Positions 1 through 13,473 of a DNA stretch of 64,000 bases are shown here, piece after piece. Origin of the DNA: Rotaria socialis (Eukaryota > Rotifera > Eurotatoria > Philodinida > Philodinidae); NCBI GenBank assembly GCA_905331475.1, contig CAJNYU010004681.1, forward strand, positions 122,322 through 186,321, written 5' to 3'. The notes beneath the pieces are model-generated. The model searched no databases, was not told the origin of the DNA, and worked only from the letters and a program-made list of their open reading frames with translations. Every line of letters starts with the position of its first letter. Position 1 is the first letter of the stretch. The translations under genes and the position numbers were made by a program.

Positions 1-3000
1 ACCATTGGTTTAAGGGAAGATTTTAGAAAATAGTGCGAGAAAAAATAAATAATTTATTATTTATAGAAATTATGATGAGTTGTAGGTCTGTTCTTTGTAT
101 TATTTTGATTTAGTAAAAATTGAAACAAAAAGATGGCGCTACATATCAGTTCGATCTTAGATTGTAAAATGTCGAAATTGTCAAATATATAATTTGAATA
201 ATTTATAATATGAATTTTTTTCGGTGTGTGAAAAGAGGAATCGGTGGCAACTACTATCAAAGACAAAGCTTTAAATGAATCAATTAGCGTTTAATAGAAG
301 TGTTCAATTAATGTCATACTATAATACAAGTTAAATCAATGCAATATTAACGACTTAAGAGATGAACTTACTACTTCTACCAGCTTACATATTTTGTGAA
401 GAGCAAACGCATAACTGAAATTCTATAATTAAAAAATAACAAGAATAAAACATGATAGTTAAGCATATACTGATAATCATATCAAAGCAAAGTATTCGAA
501 GAATTGAAATTTTTTAAAATCAAAAATGTGTTTTTTTCTTTTCTTATAGACTATACTATCTTCCAGAATTGTGACTATGTCTTAAAGATTTTTTCAAAAG
601 CAAGACTACATGATTGATCTAGCTGAACAATCTATCAAACAATTACAGATTGACTGACTGTATCTTTTTAGAAACTGAAAGATGCGTGTGCTATCAGTGA
701 ATAAATGTGTGAAGATGCATGATATGTGCTTAATGATCTTTTGTTTTTCAATGAGTATGCTAAACTTGGTTGGCAAATGACATGCTAATAGATTTGTCTC
801 GGCAAGAAATGATTACTAATTTCATGATGATTGAATCTTTATCAGCAAGAAACGAAAAAAACAATTCATTCATCAATTTAGTTTTAAGACCAAGATGAAT
901 TCTAATCATACTTCGAATAAGAAATAAATGTAATAAACTTTTCATATGAAATTATTAGAATAATTGTATTTCGATTTTTAAGAATTAAAAACGACCTCCT
1001 TCAAGAGAGCCATAGGGTTTTACATCTGTATTTTTCATTAATATCCTCAAATAGACAGAAGTAATCATAAATATGACTTTAGTATTGGCTCGGAAAAAAT
1101 ACTCTAGCCCCCGAACTTCTTTATTCATAGCATTAAATACAAGTAACAGTACTTGTCTAACACAGAACTATTACTGAATATAGATTTTACAGGTAAATAT
1201 TCATAGAAATAATCAAGAGTATTATGAAACATAACACTTTTATTGGTAATGTCTTTTTATGTAGTCATAAAAATTATCTTCATTATAAAGTTAAAGACAA
1301 TCTATAATTTTATAGTTAGATTGAAAAATAGAGATATAATTTCATTGAGAATCTGTTTCAAATGGGTTTCTTTAAACTACGATTATAGTACATCCTGCAG
1401 ATAATATATTTGTGTAACAATTAATCAATACTCTTCTCCTTTAGTTTAGACAAATTGAAATTATCAAAACAGACGTATCTCCATTAGTTACAGTCTAGAA
1501 TTCAAAATTTCATTCTATACTCCGATGAAATATGTAAGAAAAAGCTTTCTATAAATTCTCAGTCCTTTTTTCTTACTTAGTAAATCTGTGTCTGATATGA
1601 TCCACTAGAAAAATCGATTAATTTCATTGGTCTCTATTTTAAACTCTATGTAAAATCTTCTGCGGAATAGTTCCGTTACAGCAATTAAGTCAAATAGTTT
1701 GACAACTGAAATCCTATTATATTTCAAATTGTCACACTAACTTAAAAGTTGTGACATCAACTACAACTGAATAGACATTTGACGTGCTCTATAGAGCATA
1801 AAGTGCAGACTATGCTTAAGCGATACAATAATATCTATGATTGCCTGTAGGTTATTTATTCGATATATTTTAACGTTTCATTTCAATCACTCATTGCTTT
1901 TTTTCATGACGTCAATTTATTTTAAATTTATTCTTGAATAGAAAAGTAATGAAAGAACTCAATGCCTATAGAATTCAACAATAATAAAAAAAAGTGATGG
2001 GTGGTAAAATTTTGAAAAATATAATATATAACTAACATACGTACTTTTCTAAGTGGGATATTATATAAATGAAATCAATCCTGATCCTGCCTTTTCTTCT
2101 TAAAAGATTAGAAGGATAAGGGTGAAAGTCGAGTAGATAAAGCTGGGTACACTTTCCGAAAGGAATGCTCGAGCAAAACATCATATTTGTGACGTAATGC
2201 CTACTAAATATCTCTTCTACAAAATTATAATCATCAATCTTAGATATTCTAACAATAATAGAGATCTAGTTAAGCGCAGTACGATCTCTTCTTCATCTCA
2301 CTATCTTTACTCCTACTAAAATGAACTACTGAGAGTTTTCTTTGCAACAAAAAACACAGATACAAACGCTAGTTATACTGAAATACCATGTAACTTCCAA
2401 ATGTAGCAGTAGTAGTCAAAGAACGGAGACAAAGTTTTATTTTGTCTTCGTCAATTGATAATCAATATACGATAGAACAATGTTGATAATGACTCTACTG
2501 CAAATCAGCTAAATAATATTCCTGCTGTGATCGCAGTATGCAAAAAAAAGCAGATAAATGAAAGTATTTCCATTGTACTACAGGATATCTACAACATACA
2601 AAAATGAAAAAAAACTATAACAAAAAAGAATAAACAAACAATAACGTTTAACAAGTATATTTTAAATTCTTAACCTCAATTTTTATCTGGAATTAGAAAA
2701 CAATCATCACTAATAAATACGAGGCGCTTAAATAACAATGAAAGGAAGTCTTCTATCTTGATATCTGTTAGTTGTAAAGATCAAAAAAAAAAGAAAACAT
2801 TTATCGTAAAATCTTGAAGTTATAGATTAAGTCTTTTTTATGTAATAAATTAAAGTAGCTGACAATAAAAGTTGTGAGAAATGAAAAACAGATAGTGTAT
2901 GTATTTCTATATATACATGTATATATATATATCTGTTTTAAAAGAAAAAAAACAAGAAATAAAGCCGAAAAACTTCCTTAATACATATTTATATATAATT

Positions 3001-3019
3001 CATCATACTCAAAATAAAT
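1..3019. other. Gene-poor AT-rich flank
   Basis: No coding exon with convincing composition or splice sites was found on either strand. The open frames are short and low-complexity. It contains a TA/CA microsatellite near 2895-2935. The last few hundred bases lie downstream of the zinc-finger gene stop codon at 3020-3022 and would include its 3' UTR. Confidence 0.6.
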
Positions 3020-6000
3020 CTAATCGACAGAAGCATTTCCGTTGATAGTTTTGTTGTCATATTTCAAATGAATGTTTCGTGTTGACGATGAATATTTTTT
3101 AGGATTGGATTCTGTCGATGATCTATAGTCTTCATACTGATGATGTAGACTTGTTGATGAGGAACGGCATTCTAAAACATAATCAATCAATAGAATTTAT
3201 CTCTAGTTATTATATACGCGTCGGTTTATTTTTATACCTCTTGAACGACTAGTTGATCGTGCTCGTTTGTTACTATTTTTTACTGGTTCATTTTTCATTA
3301 TTGGTGATAATGAAGATGTTGAAGATGTGACTAAAACTTTATGAAGTAATCTTTCAGCTTGATGACGTTCTAATTCGACTTGTCCCGTCTGTATTAAATT
3401 AACAAACGTTGAAAAATATGGTTGAATATGTACAACATCTAAATCTCCATCTAGTACAGCATCAAGCATTCGTTTAGCTATTAAAGGTGAAACAATCTGA
3501 TTAGAGTTTTGCTTTGATTCTTCATTAGTTTTTGATGATTGACTCGATGTTGTCATATTGTATTCATCTTCTTCATCCGATTGTAAAAGGCCGCTTGCTG
3601 CTAATATAGCACGTGCGGATTGTTCATTCAGTACAGCATTAGTACCATTGGTTGTTTTTTGTTGTGCATTTAATAATGTATACCCATCGAAGTTCGGTTT
3701 ATTTTTTGTTGGAGATATTCGTAATATACCATTTTGAGTTAATGTTGGTGTGCGATTTGTATCAAGAATAACACGACGATTTGACGGTTGACTAGTATTT
3801 CGACGAATAGTTTGACCATTTTCTAGGGTTACATGGCTATCATTGGCAGCTGCAGATAAAGGAGACGTATTTGACGTTGTTTGCTGAAAAGGAATTCAAA
3901 CCATTCAATAATTCTTTGCATAAAAAGATATTATCGGAGAAGTTCATCTCATGAGAGACGATTTGAAGTCGGCTGAAAATTTTCGTTCGGCTAAGAGACT
4001 AAACATCTGTGTGGAATTGCAGTTCAAAATTAATGCTGAGAAAGAAGCATGTCTGTTATTGTTATCGTACTAACTAGCGATTGAATTGAGCTCATGTTCT
4101 ACAAGCCCCATACATACATTCTGAACTTCAACTGGAAAGGAGCACAAAGCTAACTTTCTACTTCAGTTCTGCAAAAACTCAGCTGAAAAATGCGCTGGCA
4201 TTTTGCGTTGAAGCTTTTGCCGTGCTTATTTATTAGCAAGTTATCATCACATACGATAGCTCTCCTAACATAGGTGTGTTGAAATATTGTAGAAAGACAA
4301 TAAAACTATAGAAAATATCAATTTCAAAAGTTTTTTCCATCTTATTGTTTTCATACAAATTACTCAACACTCATACCGATATGCCTTGAAATGGTTGTAA
4401 ATTATTTGGTTCAGGTCTAAGAAAAAAATAAAAATAAAAATGAAATGGCTAAATAAGACGACATACATGGTCTCTTCATAGGTTACTGAATGTGGATCAA
4501 TAGGTCGCGATCCAAGAAGATCTTTATAATTTTGATACCAAAACTGACGTTCAAATGGATACAATAAATCTTCTGGAGATAATCCTCGTTGAATTGAATC
4601 TTAAAATTAAAATACAATTCATTTAATAAACAAAAAAAAGACAGTTTTTATTCTACTAACCTTCATTATTCACTGTTTGTCTTTACAAGAACAACAACAT
4701 AAACATCAGTATGTAAATTAGTAAATAAACTTACTCAGATGTTAATTCTTTCTCATCTACAAAATACAATTAATCATACTCATGATCTTTTGGAATCAAT
4801 CAGTTTACCTTTGATTGGTATATTTTCATATGAATAATTATATTCTTGAAACGTTTTTGCCATTAATTGTATTGATGCTTTCTTATGTCCTTTTGAATTT
4901 GGTCCTGATTGAGATTTAAATGTCACAGCCAGTACAATTGGTTTTTGACCAATAAATGAATCCAGTTGAATATATAATTGAATATTCCCAGGACCACCAT
5001 GTCTCAATTGAATTTGCTTGGCATAGTTTTCAATCAAACGTTGTTGTTCAGATCGAATATTTGATGCTGACATTACACGTTCATACATATCTTGATGATT
5101 GTTTTTCTAATTCAATGAAAAAATATATTGTTTAAGAATAAAACTAATCGTTTTGTTTTTGCTCCTTACTAAAAACTTTTGTTGATGTTGAATATTTAAA
5201 ATGTGAGAAAGAAGAGATTCGGACGAAAATTTCAAATGACATAATTCGCAAATATATTGAGGTGGATCAGTGAAATTTTCAAATTGAAATTCGATTATAT
5301 AGTTCAAACCTATTTAATAGTAAATTCGTTTCTGAATTAATTAAATGAATCGAAATTCAAAAATACCTAATAAAGGTTTTTTCATTTGATTGATTTCTTT
5401 TTCACAACGCAATTGACGATTAAAGACTTTTTTATTAAGCATCTCTGGTGAAAACATTGCTTTGTATGCAGGACGATATTCTGGCGCGACTGATTGTTTT
5501 TTCAAAAAAACTTTTCAAATGAAGTAAGAACAAAAGAAATATCTACCTGATTGTAATACATCATGAATACTCTGTGCCTGTAAAATAAAGAAAATATTTT
5601 TCATAGAATTTTTAACCATAAATAGAATCGCTTTTAATGTAATATCCCACTTGAGATTTGCTAATATTCTATTGACAGTATATTTCTTAGCAAATAAATT
5701 TTGATGAACAACTTATTTTTACAACTGTAGATGCTAAGACAAATCAAATAATTTATTTGATTAGAATACTTTATTTTCGATTAAAATGATTCGATATTTT
5801 TTCAAGAAAACAAACTTTCTGGAAAATCAAAGCTTTTTAAACTCTTGAAATATGGAAACCTCCCTCGACTAGATGCAATCAACTTCATGACTGTCTTTGT
5901 CATGATATTGATTTCACACGGTCGAAAAACATCATCGAGAGCTGAAGAGTGTTATATTTTTAGAGATTTCATTCTTCTACGTAATTCAGATAAATTTGTT

Positions 6001-7468
6001 TTTTCAAATATCAAGAGACAAAAAGCTAATAACAGTACTCATCGTCAATAATACGAATCATTATTTAGGAGAAAATTCGATTGCATTTTGTAATAATTCA
6101 TTGTACATTAACCAAAACATGAAACATGAAACAAGGTTAGTTAATAAAAATTTGAAACCACGTAACTAATTTCTTCGTGAGTTCAAATAATAGTTTTGAT
6201 GAAATTCTATTGGAACTTGCATTTGAAACGTGTACATCTTAATTATCGATCACATGAAAAGAATGATTATTAATCTACCATATTATAAAATACAAAGTTT
6301 TAAGGGAGCTTATAGTGTTACATTTTATGTTATCTAATACTGATATTATGATGTCGTATCAAATAGCAATAAATTAACCGGGAAATGAATCAAACAACAG
6401 CTGCATTGTTTGCCCGATTGGCTTATGAGCTTCCATTATCAATACGATATGGCTACACTAATATGACAACCCAGGTCGACTGATCCGACATCGGATCCGA
6501 TAGGAGCCTGGAAATATCCTACAATCCGATACAATTCTATTGTGTTCCGGGTCGAGGAATCGATGTCGGATCCTCAGTGTCGGAACCCTATGAACTTCCG
6601 ATGACATGCAACGGTTTTTCCTTGGAATTCATAGGAATCCGACATCGATTCCTCGGCCCGGAATCCAACAATAATTCTGTAAGATCTGACAGGATCCGAT
6701 AAAATCCTATTGGATTCCAGTCGGATCGGATGGGTTTCCATACACTGTAAAAAAAAATTCGTAGAATACTAAACCCAAAAAGGGTTGATGAAAGTGCAAC
6801 GTATAATAAACCCTTTTTCTGTTTTTGAAAATTTTCATAAACCCTTTAAGGGTTTATGATTATGTGGAAAATACCCTTTAGGGTTTATGAAAATTTTCAA
6901 AAACGAAAAAAGGGTTTATTATACGTTGCACTTTCATCAACCCTTTTTGGGTGTAGTATTGTACGGATTTTTTTTACAGTGTAGGTGCCTACTGTCGAAT
7001 TGTTCGACCTGGGAATGTGTTCTTCTAACAATCGTACTGAACCAATCACTAGTTATATGTTATATTATTCGATGACACTAACAAATTGACGATACTGTCT
7101 ACTGTCTTGTTTAGTTTACGACAAACATTAAATTATTTTAAGCTTCTTGACAATCATACTTGTTGATGTTGGCGACTGTTCAGATGAGAATTGAAATGTT
7201 TTTGATTAGATAAATCAATATTACAAACAGCACATGAAAATCGTCGGACAGATTTAGTTGTTGTCTGATTATTATTATTATTATTACTGTTAGTATTATT
7301 TATTGTACGAGTCACATTTGTTGGATGAGATAATTGAAGGATTGTACTAGTGGGTTTCGATAATGTTGAAGATAATACTTCAACAGAATCAGATTGCTTC
7401 AAGTTTGTATTCTATAGTAGTAAAATAGAATTTAAAATGTAAAATAAAAGATAAATTTCTTTTACCAT
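3020..7468 (-). CDS. Orphan C2H2 zinc-finger protein, 12 exons, 619 aa
   Basis: I assembled this from splice sites: 7468-7466, 7411-7160, 5577-5547, 5489-5367, 5309-5170, 5106-4809, 4756-4735, 4680-4661, 4599-4467, 4416-4377, 3883-3238, 3171-3020. Phases agree throughout, giving 1860 nt. The first coding exon holds only the ATG. Two zinc fingers are visible: residues about 61-83 (C-x2-C-x12-H-x5-H, U1/JAZ-like spacing) and about 157-178 (C-x2-C-x11-H-x5-H). Between them and after them lie a charged helical segment and a globular stretch (about residues 185-285). The C-terminal third is low-complexity, rich in Ser, Thr, Asn and Arg, with an acidic patch and an RS-like patch. Finger spacing suggests RNA or nucleic-acid binding in the nucleus, but I do not recognise the family. 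Two consecutive microexons of 22 and 20 nt are unusual. The gene model is well supported; the function is not. Confidence 0.8.
6470..7013. mobile_element. MITE family A copy 1 (CCCAGGTCGA ends), interrupted
   Basis: The ends form a terminal inverted repeat, CCCAGGTCGA at 6470-6479 and TCGACCTGGG at 7004-7013. The interior is rich in GGATCC-like and TCCGAC motifs. A nearly full copy in inverse orientation lies at 13543-13863. This copy carries a second element (6743-6981) inside it. It sits in the 1.6 kb intron between the second and third exons of the zinc-finger gene, so it is probably tolerated by splicing. No coding capacity is seen, so it is non-autonomous. Confidence 0.85.
6743..6981. 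mobile_element. Nested Tc1/mariner-like palindromic MITE
   Basis: A 239-bp near-perfect palindrome: each arm of about 110 bp is the inverse complement of the other with few differences. The ends are CACTGTAAAAAAAA and its complement, flanked by TA at 6741-6742 and 6982-6983. The uninterrupted family A copy at 13543-13863 shows the empty site with a single TA. TA duplication and the terminal repeat fit the Tc1/mariner superfamily; the source transposase is not in this window. Transcribed, it would fold into a long hairpin. Confidence 0.9.
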
Positions 7469-9461
7469 CGATTTTATATTGGAAGCATCATTTGATTATC
7501 TCATTCTGGGCAAAAAAATAAATTCACTTTTTATCACTTTTTATTTGATTGGTTGAAGAAATTATCCCAATTAAATTCGATTGATATTTGCTAAAAATCA
7601 TTTTGTTGTAAATAGAATTTTTTTTCAATCTTTGAATGAAATCTTGATCACATATGGAAAATTGTATTTTTCTTATACAAATAAATCCTCTAGATTGTAG
7701 TGACCTCTCTTGCTTTATCAGCCTGCGCGCATTCTTTTCTTTTACTAACGATTATTTTTAGTATTATATTAAGTATGTGTACATATTTTATAATGTTAGT
7801 TGAAAAAAAATTTCATCGTTTGAAACTTCGAAAAAGTGAGAAGAATAAAATAAAAGCTATAAAATCAATTTTTATCCAGATGAAAAGCAACGGTTAGTAA
7901 CAAAATTAATTTGTATTCGAGGATATCGAAATGAAAAATATGAATTCAATTATGGGATGAGCTTTATCAAATTAATTTGGCTTGTTCATTTGGAATCGAA
8001 AATAAAATATATTTCTATATCTTTTTCTAAAATCTTTTTAGCATATCAGATTTGTTTTTATCTATGTTTTATTTAAAGAGAATAAACTTGATTTCAAATA
8101 AAAAGTCAAAACATCAATCTAGTCCTAATCGACTTTCCCACTGACAATCACTGGAGAGTCCCCAAATTTTACAGAGTACCAAAAAAACAAAAGTTCCCTA
8201 GAGAGTCCCTATGGAATCCCTGGGAGATTTATCAGGGAGTGCAGAAATGTATTCACTGCTTTCTTTTACGCTTATGGAAGCATATAAGAAACTCAAAATT
8301 TAGAAGAAATTATTGTTTATTTTTAACATCAAGTTTTTTCCAAGTGATAAATATTATTTGGACTCCTACCTATGCTCTCTCAGCGATAACTCATGATTTT
8401 TTAGGTGATTTAACAATCGGAGAAATTGTCCACTGAGACGAGGCCTACTAAATGGCTTAGATAGAAGATCCTCTTAGAAAGAGACATATTGGAAAAACTG
8501 ACTTTCTATTCACAGGAAGCTAACAAAAAGTTAAATAACTAAGAAATCGCTAAACTCTCTGTGACATGCCTGATAATTTCTGGGGACTCCCTGCCATAAC
8601 TCTCCGGGGAGTTTTACAGGAGACTTTCTAGGGGAGAACTGACTATAGGGAACAATTTCGAATTCTTTTAAATGGCTATGAAATAAAATACAGCGAAAAG
8701 AAACATTTTCTGCGTGGAGTCATTGCAGGTACGTTTTATTTTAATCAGATATTTTAATCTTTTATTTTCACATAATGACTTCTCGTACTTCTATTGAAAT
8801 TTCATTTGACTTCTTTTTTACATTAGATAGAAGTGTATCTTATTTTATTCAATTAAAAAATTAAAAGGTAATAAAAACTATATTGATAGGAATTTTATTA
8901 AAAGCTAGAAAGTCTCACTTCAACATAGTTATCAATAGAAAACGTTTTTGGATGAAATTTACCAATTAACACTGGGCCCAGTCGGACGCGATCCCCTGAT
9001 AGACTTATTGAAGAAACTGCAACATGACCTATTCAGTAGTAGAAAATAGATTAAAGAATTTTGAAAGTAGAATATGTTTTCTTTTCTATGTCTTGGTTAC
9101 AAAACGATCGATAGTAAAGCGTGGAAAGCGTGGAAAACAAGAAAAACAACTATGGTCGCGAAAATGAACACGTAACTTACATATAACAGGTGGTGTGTGT
9201 ATGATTTAATGATATATACATTTAATCGACCATTCGAACTAGACAAAGAATGTCTCTGTTACCGTCATTGCATTCTTCAAAAATGAACTTCCAATTGAAA
9301 CGCGACCATCCAAGAAGACGCATTGCAAGCAAAAATATTTCCATTTTCTTTAACAATTAATTAGCCGTGAACAATATCATCGCCCGTTTGTATTGACGGA
9401 TAGAGAACAATTAGTCTAAGAAAAAAGATTACAGAATGCAACTAGGAATGTGAATGGCCTA
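7469..9461. other. Intergenic, with a degenerate repeat block
   Basis: No supported gene. About 8130-8660 holds imperfect repeats of a GGGAGT/ACTCCC-type motif (for example GGAGAGTCCC near 8152 and the complementary form near 8590-8640), probably a decayed inverted-repeat element. The remainder is AT-rich with no feature I can name. Confidence 0.4.
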
Positions 9462-9522
9462 CAGTGTTAAAAAAGAGGGTTTTTGAAAGTGCAACGTGAC
9501 ACATACCCTTTTTTTTACAGTG
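9462..9522. mobile_element. Short deleted copy of the TA-target MITE
   Basis: A 61-bp element with ends related to CACTGTAAAAAAAA, flanked by TA on both sides (9460-9461 and 9523-9524). It shares the internal core GAAAGTGCAACGT with the palindromic element at 6743-6981. It is an internally deleted relative of that element. Confidence 0.75.
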
Positions 9523-12500
9523 TATGTAGCTAGCGTTTAATAAAGTGATGACCATGGAGAATCGTCAAATCTTTTAATTATCTTAAATAACTCTTTCGTT
9601 TTTTTAGCTTTCTAGGTGAATGAATCCGACAAGTCGACGAAATCCGATCGGGTTCAGGTTTAGGACCTACTAGCGGATCCGGCGGAAAAAAAACATTTTC
9701 TTAATCATCAATGAATAAGCATATGGTGTCAACAGAACACATGGGTCAAATGCTTATGTTGGATCCTATTAAATTCCGACACGAATCCGATAGAATCCTA
9801 CTATCGGAAGCATTCTCCTGGGTACATGTTAGAGGTATAAACCCTGGACATCTTTTTCTTTATTCTTTTGTTTTCTCCTCCTCTCTCTATCTCTCTTTCA
9901 TCTTTGTTTACATCAATATATATATGTGTGTGTGTGTGTTAAACCAAGAATATATTGGATAAAATAAACGTAAAGCTCGGACACGACGGGCTAACAGTAC
10001 ACAATAAAATAATTGGATTGTACAAATATCTTGAAGAATTGTTTTATAGAAAGCATCAACTATAGCATTGAGTGATGAGAAGTTGAAATAGTATTTATTG
10101 TGCATTCAATATCTTCAAAGTTCGTAAGAAAGATATGGCTATTAACGGGATCTCTTAGAAGCATCTGTATCCTTTTGATATTAATTTTTACTAGTTCACT
10201 ACTTCCTGATTTTCATTACTTCTGATAACAATGGAATAGATGCTTCTGTTGTGCACTAAATAATATGCTCAGAGAAAACCTAATCAAATCGTAAAAATTA
10301 CTCAATCTCGTTTCTCTATCATAGAGTCACTATAGATCAATTACACGACCCTACACACATAAAGATGTACATGTTATCGCTTATCTATCGCATAATTGAC
10401 ATACTAGATAGCAGAGCTCTGCGGAACCCAAGAGTAGTCGCGCTCTATCCTCCCAGGAGAGTAAAAGATGGATAAAAAGACTAGTCCTTATTCTAGTCGT
10501 ATCACCGTGTCCGGTCTTGTCTTTTTCTCAAAAATTCCGGGTACAGGACTAGTCCGAAATCAGCTGTAGTTCATATATCACATCTTGACTAACCAATTAA
10601 CGGGGGTCTTGTTTATGATATGTGTTACGATTTTGTTATAAATATTCGTTTATTTAATTTATAACGAAAGAAACAAAAACGAAACGGAAATTATCAAATT
10701 TTTGGTAATAACAGAGATTTCAGAGATATCAAGTGCAAAATCTCTAAATTTTCCGTAATTTCCTTTTTGCGGAAATCTGACCACTGCTGCATGAACTAGG
10801 GTTGCGCTCGGACTAGTCAGTTTTAAAATATGAAAGTATAACTATTAGATTTTAACATACATACGAAATGTTCAGATGATTGAATCATGTTATCGAGGAG
10901 CTTACGTCTAGATATAAATAGCCATCGTGAATTCTCTCTCATGCACTTTCAAAGTTTTTAGTCATAAAAAATTGTTTCTTAGAAAAAAACTATTTAGATA
11001 ATTTTTAATAATATTTTCTGGTAATCTTTTCATCAAAATTGATTAATCTTAGAGTGAAAATAACTTGTTAGTATAAAAATAAATCCTAGTATTATTTAGA
11101 CTACAATGAAAGTAAACAATTTGAATGATCTGTAGAGTTTAAAATTAAACTTCATATAATTATTTTAAATTTATCTATAAATTATTTTCTTTCAATCCGA
11201 ATGTATATTTAAATTCAATCTGACAGAATTAATGATTTCAACGAAATAAAATGTAAATTTATTATAAAAATATAACTAAATTAAAAAATTACAGTCTATT
11301 ATATATGCATAACAGATTGTTAAAAACTTCGATCAGAATACACAACATATGATAAATATTATGTGTATTTATTTTCCCGTGCCTCACTTTCGGAGTTCCA
11401 AATCAAAATATTTAAGTCGTTTCTGATTAGTTGGGAAAATCCAAGTTTAATTAATTCTTCATTGTCAGAGAAACAGGCGGATGTCATCTTGTAATTTAGG
11501 CTCTATAAACTGACGTAAGCATATTTCTATAATATGTTCTACCGTCTGGATGCCCGTCAGTTGTTAAATAATGTCGGTTTGTGTTCGACTCCATTTATGA
11601 TCTATGCCTTTTTATTATTTTTCTGGCCTATAAACTAGTCTAAATGGCGTGGATGAACAATCAGATTATACATAATTGGACTTCAGGACGGTTTGGTCTA
11701 GTCTTGACATGGTGCAGGACGCTTTTGGTTCCGATAAATAGCAATGATGGGTGCAGTAGACATCTCAGACTAGACCTGGAGTATCTTATGAACTTTTTAG
11801 ACTAGTCATGTAGCCCGTCCTCACCATTTTTTGCCCGCCTGGGGCTACCTCGTTCCAAAATAAGATCTATTAAGTTGTACGTTCCACTAAAGTGTATATA
11901 TTACGGCAATGTGGGTGTTCTGGAAAAAATACAACACAGGTTTACAGAGCCTATTAGAAGCCTAAAAGACGCTGCGTTATATTCGACAGTTGAACTTTTG
12001 AAAAAAGGTTCAGGCTACAGAAAAAAATTTGCGATGAAAATATCCGAGCCATTAATTTTTTTATGTTTAGTATCTTTTTTCAAGAATTCTACTGTCTGGT
12101 AAAAACATAACTTTTTAAAAGTCCAATAGATTATGCAGGTATCATTTATTTTTTTCAAAATACGCATGCCTGCATCCAGAAAAATAGCTACAATATACTG
12201 TATCTCAGATCAGATCACCTAAAATAAAATAAAAACATTACATTACTACAATGCATCTCATTCAAACGGAACTGTCAAATTTCTATTGGATGGCTAATTC
12301 TCTTGGCTTCAATTAAATGAATTTGGACAAAACTTGAAAATGATTTCGATCAGTATTGGTTGGAAAATTCTTTCTAAAAATATTTTGGTACTTGACCGAA
12401 TCTTTTTAAGTTCCACAACAGCTACGAAAGCATCCAGGCTAGAGATGAATCATCGATGACTTGGTGCGAAACCTTTATGATTTTGTACTTGTCATGCTGT

Positions 12501-13473
12501 CACTTTTTGCGCCTCATCGATCTTATAACAAACATTCACTATAACCTTTTAATTGACATAAACATTGGTAGAGATGAAGATTTTAAAAAGAGTAAAGTTA
12601 AAAACATTTTCAAATAGAAGACAGAAACTTAAGCAGCACATTCTAATAGATTCGAATTGATATCAATATATTATTTTTAACACAAAGCAGAATATGGCAG
12701 AGTAAAGCGACTATAATCACATAAACTTTATCTTAAAACTAACAAATAATATAGTGGTCAAGTATGTAGTTATACCATTTTTTTATTGATTGATTGCTAC
12801 TAGATTTGAGTATTAGATCTAGATCCGGAATAAAATATAAATATCCATGACTCTTTATGTCTGATGTGAACATGTCTTCTGTACGGACTTGAGTCTTCTC
12901 CACTCGAATTTTTCCATTGACGTTACTGGTAAAACCGTATTCATAAAATTCCATCTGATCATTGCACTATGAATACATTTATACTATTTGTTTTGATATA
13001 GCGCATGAATCTTACGCTATTGAATTGATTATACACGCTTCATGGCTAATATTACCGTATGGTCACGCTTATCTAACCGTTTAAAACAAACAAATCATAA
13101 TTGATATCGAATAGTATATATTTCATCATCTTGAACTTTATACTGCTGGAGGACCAGTGAGAAAATTATGATCGAATGATTGATAGGAACTTATTTGAAG
13201 TGAAGAATAAATTTTCACTTTTATCATTCTTAAAAAATTCTTTACTTTGAACCACATGCACATGGTTCATTTATACCTAATCTTGCATATCCAATACATT
13301 GATTAGTTAAAGCAACAGAAAAACATAAATGATTATATGATATTTGAGCTGGCAAATATCTTTCAGAAATTTATGGATATGATATCATCCTTATCTGTCA
13401 ATCAATATATCTTATTGGTAATGGTACAAATAATTTATATGAAAACAAGACACTTCAGTTGATATTACTCATC
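9523..13473. other. Repeat-rich intergenic region
   Basis: About 9610-9840 has scattered GGATCC/TCCGAC motifs resembling family A. About 10440-10820 and 11636-11860 contain several copies of the palindrome GACTAGTC with GGAC/GTCC motifs, probably two remnants of another inverted-repeat family. There are microsatellites near 9918-9942. No intact gene is supported. Confidence 0.4.
13229..13375 (-). pseudogene. Short coding relic, Cys-rich
   Basis: On the minus strand about 42 codons read as natural-looking protein with paired cysteines near the end (motif EPCACGSK before the stop). Stops occur immediately upstream and no splice junction restores a longer frame. A separate 71-codon frame on the same strand at 12739-12954 may be part of the same lost gene. 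I do not recognise the family, and this may be chance. Confidence 0.25.
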
